Part shown: positions 54,611 through 64,000 of the stretch, one piece after another
Layout: each line of letters begins with the position of its first letter
Position numbering within the stretch: the stretch's first letter is position 1
Assembly: GCA_949361645.1 (NCBI GenBank)
Contig: OX442419.1
Span: 5,156,173-5,220,172 of the forward strand
DNA length: 64,000 nt
Direction of reading: 5' to 3'
Source: Spongilla lacustris
Taxonomy: Eukaryota > Porifera > Demospongiae > Spongillida > Spongillidae
The notes under the pieces: generated by a model
Told to the model about the DNA's origin: nothing
The model's input: only the letters and a program-made list of their open reading frames with translations
The model's database searches: none
Translations under genes and position numbers: made by a program

Positions 54611-55424
54611 CAGTAGGCGCTCACAAATAAGACCACATGGTACAATCAGATGATCGTGGTCTTATCTGTAAATGGTCTTAAATGCGAAAAACCACAAGTA
54701 GGCTTTAATTCGAGCTGATAAACAACAATGTAGGAGTATGCTGCCTATAGCCCTATACTAGTAATTAGTTCTTACCAGTACTCTATAAGCTTTGGGAATG
54801 TTTAGCTTGCAGTGTGGCGTTGGCTCGCGGGCATGCATGCGCACTGAAGTACAGGATCATCTAACTTGCCAGCAATCAAATGGACCTGAAAGCCGGTGAC
54901 GAAGCTACAATTTACTAGTATTACTAGTAAATGCATCATCTTCGAATTCGTCGAACGCGCCTGTTGTGTTATCAGACAGCATATAAATAGCCACTAATTA
55001 CGTGTCACTACAGCTTTCTTGGTCTCTCTCATTGCTGGGTACTAAAGCTGAGTCGGCAACTTCTGTACGTATTTCTCCAAGCACTCTAACATCTTCAGCA
55101 GCCATGACTTCTGGATCATTATCGATGTTTATCGATATCGCCGCTGAACAAAAGGGCCGTGTTTTGCAGCAAAGAGCATATATGATAGCGTCGAGGAATC
55201 GCAGCGGTGCGTGCACATATATGAAGAAAAGGTGCACTTTACATGTACATGTATTACGATAATGCCTAAATTCCTTGAACTGTTTACAAACCCGCCCCCT
55301 TTACATTCACGCAATGTAGTCGTATTAGACGTGGTGTTACTTGTGGAATTGGTCTTATATATGAAGAGGAAGTAATGAATAATTGGTCTTATTTGCGAGT
55401 GGTCTTATTTGTGAGCGGCTACTG
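54611..55424. mobile_element. 814-bp TA-flanked MITE (CAGT ends)
   Basis: Left end CAGTAGGCGCTCACAAATAA, right end reversed CAGTAGCCGCTCACAAATAA, both continuing GACCAC. TA is at 54609-54610 and 55425-55426. GGTCTTA-type motifs repeat near both ends (54655-54690 and 55350-55410). CAGT ends with a TA target suggest a Tc1/mariner or pogo relative. No transposase is present. Confidence 0.88.
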
Positions 55425-55954
55425 TACTTTGACAGTGTAGTTATCAGTGTAAACAGAATTATTAAAGATCGAGTGCGCGTATAAAAAGCGCTTGCCTGGA
55501 AAACGGTCAGCCGGCCATGCGGCCAAATTAATAATGGGCTAAAAATGGCGTCTGTCTAGCGTTGTGAAACATGGGGTGTCTATAAACCTCTCAAACTCCT
55601 TCATATTACCCTTACTACGTAACGTACTGCTGTTAAACTCTTACATCCTGGCAGCAATAACTAATTTTCACGACTATTAAAATCGAATAACACGTGTTTA
55701 TGATTGAGAATGGCGACGGTCAGGCAGACTGTCAGAGACTGACTCTTGAAGCCACTTTTGCCTCGGAGCAAAGGAAAGGGAAGCTTGATACCGATACCAA
55801 AAAGAGGCTACTCTTGCCACACGGTCCGCTCCATCTTCTTGAATGCCATACTTGATCGCGCAACTTACTGTGACGCACCTGGTACCAGCATTACACCACT
55901 GAACTTCGTTACTGGACAACTGTGGTACGTATATATATGGTCAAAGCAGTATCT

Positions 55955-56400
55955 CCTCCCCTTAAAACCACTACTCCTACTTCTCCCCTTACCCCTACTC
56001 CTACTTCTCCCCTTACCCCTACTCCTCCCCTTACTAGTACTTACTACTACCTCTACTCCTCCCCTTACCTACCACAACCCCTATTCTTCACCTAGCCTAC
56101 TATTACCCCTAGTGGTAGGTAGGGGAACAGTAGGGGGAGTAAGGGGAGGAGTTGGTGTAATAGTCCTACTCTTCCCTACACCTACTCCTCCCCTTACCTA
56201 TCACTACCCCTACTGTTCCCCTTATCTACTACTAAGGGCAATAGTAGGTAAGGGGAGGAGTAGGGGTAGGGAGGAGTAGGGGTTACCTATCACCACCCCT
56301 ACTCTTCCCCTTACTCCCTTTATCTACTATTACACCAACTCCTTACTACCCCTACTGTTCCCCTTACCTACCACTAGGGGAGGAGTAGGGGTAACAGTAG
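55955..56400. repeat. CCCCTACTCC / GGGGAGTAGG blocks
   Basis: Repeats of CCCCTACTCCTACTTCTC and, in inverted blocks (about 56110-56150, 56230-56285 and 56375-56400), GGGGAGGAGTAGGGG. Alternating orientation could allow large hairpins. The 177-codon frame across it is low complexity. Confidence 0.85.
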
Positions 56401-56477
56401 TGGTATGGTAACAGCCATCAAGTGTAATGATTATCTGAACCATGTAGATGTAGGAGACCTTGTACACAATAGGGATC

Positions 56478-56906
56478 TTATGGTCCACACCTCTGTGTAC
56501 TATGGTCCACACCCCTGTGTACTATGGTCCACACCCCTGTGTACTATGGTCCACACCCCTGTGTACTATGGTCCACACCCCTGAGTACTACGGTCCACAC
56601 CCCTGTGTACTATGGTCCACACCCCTGTGTACTATGGTCCACACCCCTGTGTACTATGGTCCACACCCCTGAGTACTACGGTCCACACCCCTGTGTACTA
56701 TGGTCCACACCCCTGTGTACTATGGTCCACACCCCTGTGTACTATGGTCCACACCCCTGTGTACTATGGAGGAGGAGAGGGTGAGGGGAGAGGAGAAGTC
56801 CACCCAGGCCTTGGAGAGGGCATATGGGGGTCAACCAATCCCCCTCCCCCACCCCACCCCTGTGTACTATGGTCCACACCTATGTGTACTATGGTCCACA
56901 CACCTG

Positions 56907-56925
<19 letters not shown>
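56478..56925. repeat. 22-bp minisatellite
   Basis: About 14 consecutive units of TGTGTACTATGGTCCACACC plus CC (some with GAGTACTACGG), then a GGAGGAGAGG interruption (56768-56850), then two to three more units. The last unit is inverted: GTACTATGGTCCACA CACC TGTGGACCATAGTAC (about 56887-56920) is a perfect palindrome. The 22-bp unit leaves + frames open, so peptides such as CVLWSTPLCTMVHTP are artefacts. Confidence 0.95.
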
Positions 56926-57251
<326 letters not shown>

Positions 57252-58129
57252 ATATGTGGCCACATCTCCTACTAATAAGCATTTATGGTAGCCTAGTTGC
57301 ACTACTAGAGTACTGGTATGTGCTATCATTACCTGGCACGAGTAATGTCAGTCTCTACATGTATGTCCTTGAAATGTAATATGGCACTTCATCTTAGTGG
57401 CAAACAACAACCTTTGAACAGCATTTTGACGTACTAGTATTATATAAACATTATTGCCGTGGCTTTGTCAATGGTCGCGTGACTTATTATTTTTATTTTT
57501 TACTAGCGGTACGTACGCTTAAACTTACCATAAAGACAGCTCATAGCCCTGGGCTGCTACGAGATCATTCATCATTGCTACGGAGCGTACGTGAACCGGT
57601 AGTAACATAGTTCCAACGCGAAGCCAAGCCTGCGAAGGTATACGGTAATCCGACGGTCCTCCATATCCTTTGAGGACATATACATGTAACCCTACCCCTT
57701 ACAATGTTATGTGTCCCTAATGCAATGTTATGTGTTTATCGAAAACCCCCCTGAGGCTCTCTCGTCGCACACCCAAAGGGGACTAGCTGTGTATCACGTG
57801 ATACGGGGAAAAACCTTTTTCCAGGCAAGCTCCTTTTATACCCTCAACAAAAGAATCCTCCGGCGCTGCGCGTGCGTCAACGAATGACGCATTGCGCTGT
57901 ATTTACACGCGCACTCGATCTTTAAGGAGAACCAACAGAATGGCATTGCCGGGTGTGGGAGAATGGGAGTAAAACAATGAGAATAGTAAAACCATAGATA
58001 TTTGATACATGGATTGGAAACCCAGCAATGAATGTCATTAGTTACGAGCAGTCCGAGTTTCGCCGGAAGTGGTCGTTAGTTGGGGTTTTATGGCTAGCTG
58101 TGTATAAGTCTGTTACGATTTTTTTTTAA
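57252..58129. other. Non-coding, contains the right end of the 55.5-57.9 kb inverted pair
   Basis: No gene seen. CCTTACAATGTTATGTGTCCC and a near repeat AATGCAATGTTATGTGT lie at 57695-57740. Confidence 0.4.
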
Positions 58130-58790
58130 TACAAGCTCATAGTACGCACATCCCCATACACCACAACGTGTGAACTCCACTTTTCAGTCTTTTAATTCAC
58201 AGGCGTGCATATGAAAACGTGTTACAGTCCCACAAACTACAGTGGGCATTACATAGCACCGAACACCTACACGCTACGAGCTGCACGCTACAGACATATG
58301 ACAGATGTACGTTGGCAACCTAATAGCTTTCGTAGGGAAGTATTAGAAACTGCTTCGATGGTTCCTATGCGACTTACCGTACTCACGGTACAGTCACACA
58401 AAGCCTTGCTGTGTATATTAGTCAACTATAACATGTTACGCAAATTTTAAAACACCAGCTCATACATAGTACGACAAGCAAAAGGATACACTTCACCATA
58501 CACCACGATGTGTACACTACACTTTTCAGTCTTTTAAACCTACAGGCATGCATATGAAAACGTGTTACAGTCGCACAAACAGTGGGCCTTATATAGCAGC
58601 TAACACCGTACACGATAGGATCTACACGCTACAGATACATATAGGTTATTCAACCTCATAGCTTTCGTAGTGAAGCATCTAAAACTGCTTAGATGGTTCC
58701 TATACGACCTACCATACTCACGCTACAGTCGTACAAAGCCTTCAAGCCGTCTATGAACTATAATCAACGTTCAACCTGCCCTAACAATGA
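58130..58790. repeat. Tandem duplication with about 343-bp period
   Basis: CATATGAAAACGTGTTACAG starts at about 58209 and again at about 58552. ACACTACACTTTTCAGTCTTTTAA, ATAGCTTTCGTAG, GCTTCGATGGTTCCTAT / GCTTAGATGGTTCCTAT and CAAAGCCTT recur in the same order. The copies differ by many substitutions. No conserved frame spans both. Confidence 0.8.
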
Positions 58791-59232
58791 GTAGGGTTGT
58801 ATACAGATTGACAACTAACCTAAACGAGCACTTCTTACCAGTAAAACACATGTTAAGAAGTGCTAGAAAAAGCTCAAAAAGCTAGGATAGCTTTACGCCC
58901 ACGCACCGAAAAAGCGAAACGCGGATTGCAAATGAATGTTGTACGAGTCCTAATGGATCACGTGAGAGGTTTCCAATCCATGTATCAAATATCTATGGTA
59001 AAACCTTCCTTCGGTACTCTCATGGCGAGCGCTATAGCTAACAGACGGTACAGAGTTGTGCCTTGTAATTCACATACAGGATAGAAAAATGGTATGTCCA
59101 CGCTAAAATGGCGGGACTACAAGTGCAGTCCTTATATAATAAAAAATAGAATTGGTGATGTAGGATTTGTATAGATAGCAATTGAGTAAAAAGGAAGGAA
59201 ACAAGGAATTATGAATATTATGCATTCATTAA
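58791..59232. other. Unassigned; a 74-codon + frame of unclear status
   Basis: A + frame at 58860-59084 (basic start AQKARIALRPRTEKAKRGLQ, then MVKPSFGTLMASAIANRRYR) is less repetitive than most here, but it begins at a non-ATG codon and has no splice or homology support. Confidence 0.25.
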
Positions 59233-59310
59233 ATTATATAAATATTACATACCTACATTATTTAGCAAATCTACCTGCCTGAAAGTCTGCTAAATGTAGG
59301 TCTGTAATAT
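59233..59310. repeat. Small hairpin
   Basis: TAAATATTACATACCTACAT is answered by ATGTAGGTCTGTAATATTTA, with TTTAGCAAATCTACCTGCCT in the loop. Similar sequence lies near 27340-27362. Confidence 0.7.
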
Positions 59311-59800
59311 TTACGTGCACGTTTTCGCGCTCGATTCCCGCCAATGATATGAGCAAATCGCGTCCCACTCAATGTATGGGGAGGCGGTGGTTATATCATT
59401 GGCACGAATAGAGCGGGAAAAAGTGCACGTAGTTTGCTCAACTGTATCTCCATAACGGATGACATCAAAATTAACGAACTGAACAATCCAATAGCTAAGG
59501 GACCTCATTATGTAAAAACCGAATTTGGAGCGATTTGAGTATTCCTGCTGAAAGTTAGGGCGAGTTTGAACCCCTTGGGGTATTGGATGTCGCTATACTG
59601 GCATGAAGCATGTTCAAGACCCCAAAATGTACTTTACCATAGATAAATGGTGTGGTATGAAGTGTCAAAAATAGGAAGTTGATAGCTTTAACCGTTCGAA
59701 AGTTATAGCAATTCAAACGCAATGCCATTTTTATAACATTTTTTAATAATATGCGCTAGGTCCCTTTTCTCGTAAGTTATTTAGTGTATCATTTGTATTT
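59311..59800. mobile_element. Diverged relative of the 36.1-36.9 kb foldback element
   Basis: Shares GTGCACGTAGTTTGCTCAAC, CTGTATCTCCATAACGGAT, GAGCGATTTGAGTA, GGGCGAGTTTGAACCC, GACCCCAAAATGTACTTTAC and TTTAACCGTTCGAAAGTTAT with that element. It keeps the roughly 73-base internal segment present only in the left arm of the 36-kb copy, so the two complement each other for reconstructing the family. Confidence 0.75.
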
Positions 59801-59982
59801 AAATACATGTACACGTAATATAATAATTACAATAACCTCCATTCAATAATATTGCTTTGATATTATCGTTTGACGCTTATAGTGAAGTTGTTTTATACCT
59901 TCTCGTGACGAAACTGAAGAAGAGCTAGAGCCAAACGCGACGGCGAAATACCTTAAAATTCGAGACGACATTTTGCATTGCA

Positions 59983-60930
59983 TCTAAAGGTATGTCGTAT
60001 GTAGCTGCCTACGTTTACGTATATACTCTTACTACGAAGCGTGATGGGTAAATGTGCACGTAGCTACTATGCTCGATGTAGAGAGTTACGTTATTGATCG
60101 AGTGATTTGATGCATGATACACATGTATTCATGACAGGTAGCTTACGTGCACATTTACCCATCACGAGTTCGTTCTGATTTGCCTCCTCGTACGATTACA
60201 TAAACCATCCAATGGTTAGACGTCAGATGTCATGTCTGTATATGTGTTGTATGTTGTATGTGCTTGGTTTACTGGTTTACTGTGAAACTGTTATATGGGT
60301 TTATGCTTTGTTTACTGTGGAAACGTAGCATGTTGCACGTGCGCTCGGTTTAATGTTGAAATGCTGTATCAACTTCTATAGGCTTATGGTCGATTTACTG
60401 TGGAAATGTTGTACTATTGTATGTGCTCAGTTTACTGTGAAATGTTGTATCAACTTGTATGGGCTTATGCTCGGTTTACTGTGAAACTGTTGTATGGGCT
60501 TATGCTTGGTTTACTGGGGAAACGTAGCATGTTGCACGTGCGCTCGGTTTAATGTTGAAATGCTGTATAAACTTCTATAGGCTTATGGTCGATTTACTGT
60601 GGAAATGTTGTATTGTTGTATGTGCTCGGTTTACTGTGAAATGTTGTATCAACTTGTATGGGCTTATGCTCGGTTTACTGTGGACATGTATGGGCTTATG
60701 CTCGTTGTTTGGTAAGTATTGTTCCTAGGGCACAAGTAAATACCAGTTTTCACAATAATATATACGCCTATTTGACGCTCTGAACTTCATACAAGTCTAA
60801 GCCCATACCTTTCTATAGTAAATGAGCACCAATATGGCGGACTAGCTAATAGAGAACAAATCACGCGATGCGTGTCAGACACGGCGAAAAATATCCTGGG
60901 GTTGATTAGTTTTGGACTATTGACTTTCTT
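59983..60930. mobile_element. Dispersed element with internal repeats, copy 2 (inverted)
   Basis: Inverted counterpart of 11850-12683. Its interior is expanded: a roughly 199-bp unit (AAACGTAGCATGTTGCACGT at 60321 and again at 60520) is present about 2.3 times, accounting for most of the length difference. The hairpin with GTGATGGGTAAATGTGCACG arms is at 60042-60167. Confidence 0.75.
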
Positions 60931-62068
60931 ACCCTCAACTATGATTGATTTAGTCGTTATCAACCTGGATCTTTTCAAAAACCCGCGTTGACGCTGGTTG
61001 GAAATTCGATATTTTTCCTGTCTCTGCACATTATTTAACTGTGGGGGGTGGGAGGGGGTGGGGGGGGGGCAATACGGAAACCTCCATGGATATGCTCCTA
61101 ATGTGCGGCTAATACTTTATACACGAAAGAACGCAACTCTTTTACAGCACTTTAACTTAGGATTGAAATTAATTAACTGCTTGATTTCTTTAACCTATGT
61201 TGTTGAAGTTAGGCAAATACTAACAATCCAATTAGATTTAAATTATTGTAAGCGGTTAAGTAATTATATCAATGCCCTCATAAATCAAAATATTCAAAGC
61301 CCTCTATTATCAATGTTATTCAAGATTGCGGTTAGAGATAATTAATTTTAATAACTATTAATAAGTAAAACAAGATCTGAGTATGCAGTGGAACAGCACT
61401 GATTTCAAGTTACTGAGTTCAATAGTGAGTTATTAACATTTAAAACCGTAATTTTCCTTTAAAGTTATTAAGATCGAAGTTGTTATGGGGTAACTAATTT
61501 TAATAATCATCACTAATTACTCCATGATTAAATGAAGTAAAGAACACAATTTGATTGTGTATTACATCATGAGTTACTATAACTCAAAGTTAATTACAAT
61601 TGTAGTGGTCCTTTAGCATTTTCAAGTTAGATTTATTGTTTTGAACTAGTAAAACGCAATTAATTTTCATATTTTTTACAGCTATTCTTTAGATTATAAA
61701 TCTTGTAATTATTTAAAAGTTGTCGTACATTTCTGTATCAAATTTATTAATTGCAAGGTATTTGATTTTATCTATTCAACTATAAAAGATAATTGAAATT
61801 TAATAATGCATTTGGTATTTGCCTAACCATGGTTACTGTGTATTCATAATTGATTTAAATTGATAATCCTATTAAAAAAAAAAAGTTCATTCAAAAGTGT
61901 TGCATTCTTTCGTAAAGACCCTGTACAATTAGTGCATTAATCTGATTAATGTGTGAATAAAAAGCTAATTATAAGCCCCTTTTGAATTATTTTGGTAGCA
62001 ACGATTATGTTTGTGTGCTGTGTGTGTATATATATATAATTATAATTATAATTATATATAATATTATA
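60931..62068. other. AT-rich non-coding stretch
   Basis: A G-rich run lies at 61040-61071. CACGAAAGAACGCAACTCTTTT at 61122 resembles the start of the element end at 62071, in the same orientation. The rest is dominated by TAATTAATTTTAATAA-type sequence with no gene. Confidence 0.45.
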
Positions 62069-62390
62069 TACAGGGTGTCCACGAATGAACGCAACGCTTT
62101 TGATTTTGAGTAACTTTTGATAGGATGGTGCAAAAAATCTGGTATTTTGAAACAAAGTTGGTCGGTTTCCTCAAATTTTTTTCCAATAAAAACATTATTA
62201 ATAATGCTAATTAATTTTAATAAGCACAACAAATTAACTGATTTAAAAGGTCGTCTGTGTTCAGGTATCGGTTGTGAAGCTTCGATCAAAATATTGGATT
62301 TTTTCCACCTACTAAACGGAAACTACGATCCACTGCCTATTTTTCTTCGCATACGCATGCGCACACGACCTCGTCCTAAGACTTAATCTC
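62069..62390. mobile_element. Single mariner-like element end
   Basis: TA (62069-62070) followed by CAGGGTGTCCACGAATGAAC, typical of a mariner-type terminus. The opposite end is not found in the following 600 bases, so the element is truncated or extends undetected. The 89-codon frame (LINFNKHNKLTDLKGRL) inside is not recognisable as transposase. Confidence 0.45.
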
Positions 62391-63657
62391 ATAATTAAAT
62401 CGCTGTTATAGTCACGTGATAATACGGAGGCGGATCTTTAAGCACTCAGACCTGATGCCCCACCTTCTAGTGGGTGTTGCGAGTCCACTTTTAATTAGCT
62501 TTCTCTAAGCCAATTATCCATGTTTACAAGCATCGAATGTGGTGCGCCTCAATTAGCACAATCGCACAGAGAGGCAATGAACGGTGTGGTACGTACGGAT
62601 TGATATGCGGTGCCATTCTGTGAGTTAGTGAATCTGAGACGCACACACGCGGGTTAGTAGACACGCAAAAATGAAATGTAAGAATTGATCACATACCTTC
62701 CAGCTCTCTCAGAGCTAATAATAGCCTATACCAGCATCTCAAGCAGCACGCAGTAACTTGTGCGCAGACCTGATTTTGTCTCATAGCTAGGCTACATGTA
62801 TATCGCTGTGTCTACGGCTTAAAGAATACTTTTGTGTCATGTGAGTGCCATTTATGGAAGCCTCGTACCATCCATATGTGAAGGGTCAGTGAGCATTCAA
62901 GCCTCCATCCAGTGCTGTTGAGGTTATCTGCTTAGAAAACCTCTAAGGGTGTGCTTTCATTTAAATTGTAACGTTGTGTGTTATTCCTTCAGTAAAAAAT
63001 AACGGAATAGGTATGGGGAAAGTTCCAGTTTTAAAGAAAGACCTGTGTGCTTTGCAATCATGATGTGAGCTACCCTTAATTGTTGCTGGTTTTAGATGAT
63101 AGTGTGCACAAATTCTGTTACTTAGAGTAAATTTATTTTAAAGCACTGACAAATGTTGCAAACCTCCAGCAAGGTTGTAGATGATTTGTTTCTGCTGTGC
63201 TTTACTTTCAATGCTCCATTTTTTGAAGCTCGTGTTTGAATGATATCATGGAAAGTGTGCCATTTAAAGATAGGGTGTGCTTTAATTTCAATGCATAAAA
63301 TTAAGCTAGATACCTCGTTTTAAATAACAAACCTATGTGCTTGCATCAAGTTGTAGCTATTTCCATATCATAATGTTTTTAACCTTTGCTTATGGGTATC
63401 TGTTACTTTATGCTTGACAGCCTAATATTGCAACCTACCAGTTAGGATTGGGGAAAGATGAATCATGTAGGGACAGACTGTAGTATTTAAGTGAGTCGTG
63501 TTTTTATGTTAGGGGCCGATGCTTTCGTTTTACAGTATCAGTTCATGTGTCAAGATGATTTCATGGAAAGAGTACTAGTGCCGTTTAAAGATTGGGTGTG
63601 CTTTAATTTCAATGCATAACACATGGGTAGGCTCTCTTGTTTAGGAAATGCCATTTT
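62391..63657. other. Non-coding stretch with a diverged internal duplication
   Basis: Sequence near 63250-63320 (ATCATGGAAAGTGTGCCATT, GGGTGTGCTTTAATTTCAAT) recurs near 63558-63620 (TTCATGGAAAGAGTACTAGT, GGGTGTGCTTTAATTTCAAT), a spacing of about 310 bp. No gene. Confidence 0.5.

Positions 63658-64000
<343 letters not shown>

Noticed and set aside
55746..56279. 177-codon plus-strand frame with leucine/proline repeats
   Set aside because: The second half is the CCCCTACTCC repeat block; the first part has no recognisable domain.
58860..59084. Basic 74-codon protein
   Set aside because: No ATG at its start, no splice support and no repeat partner; kept only as an unassigned note.

Overview
This window looks like repeat-rich nuclear DNA from an animal, probably a marine invertebrate. 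A sponge is my guess, from the mix of retroelement families, a fragment resembling an adhesion GPCR, and very short introns; this is inference, since there is no rRNA, tRNA or species-specific gene to anchor it. There is no operon structure or dense coding. Real coding sequence is a minor part, and most long open frames are by-products of tandem repeats. The main content is transposable elements of nearly every class, many broken and several nested, plus dispersed duplications that let one copy serve as the empty site for insertions in the other.

Layout. 1-6 kb: a decayed non-LTR-type reverse transcriptase (+), a decayed Ty3-type gag (+), a CCTGTAC repeat block and a Ty3-type RNase H remnant (-). 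6-10 kb: purine tracts, (TG)n and a 20-bp minisatellite in two blocks. 10-13 kb: one candidate exon and a roughly 0.85-kb dispersed element with a second, inverted copy near 60 kb. 13.5-14.6 kb: a DIRS-like RT/RNase H remnant (-). 14.8-15.8 kb: the 3' end of a spliced gene of unknown function (-). 17.4-18.4, 26.3-26.8, 29.8-32.0, 35.4-35.7 and 43.0-45.2 kb: copies of one dispersed repeat family ('family A'). 19.8-21.8 and 33.4-35.4 kb: a pair of about 2-kb duplicated segments ('segment B').

The best preserved element is a 4.44-kb Ty3/mdg4-type LTR retrotransposon on the minus strand (21843-26279). It has 140-bp LTRs, a CTGCT target duplication, a primer-binding site, a polypurine tract, and a single gag-pol frame broken by two in-frame stops. 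It sits at the junction of segment B and family A, and the matching empty site is near 35.4 kb.

28-41 kb and 50-56 kb are dominated by terminal-inverted-repeat and foldback elements, many flanked by TA or TTAA. 32.05-32.62 kb carries two exons resembling the hormone-receptor and pre-GAIN part of an adhesion GPCR. 40.9-41.5 kb has a remnant of a DDE_Tnp_1_7/piggyBac-like transposase. 45.75-49.14 kb (-) is a spliced, frameshifted transposase-like gene resembling Plavaka/CACTA-type proteins, with N-terminal zinc finger and about 50-bp introns. It is divergently paired with a second small spliced gene (49.3-50.3 kb, +). The last 8 kb hold a 22-bp minisatellite, long (TG)n tracts and a nearly identical 343-bp duplication that runs to the window edge.

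I see no working host pathway here. The interest lies in the nesting history, the transposase/partner gene pair, and the large inverted repeat at 37.7-39.3 kb that encloses a coding-like segment.
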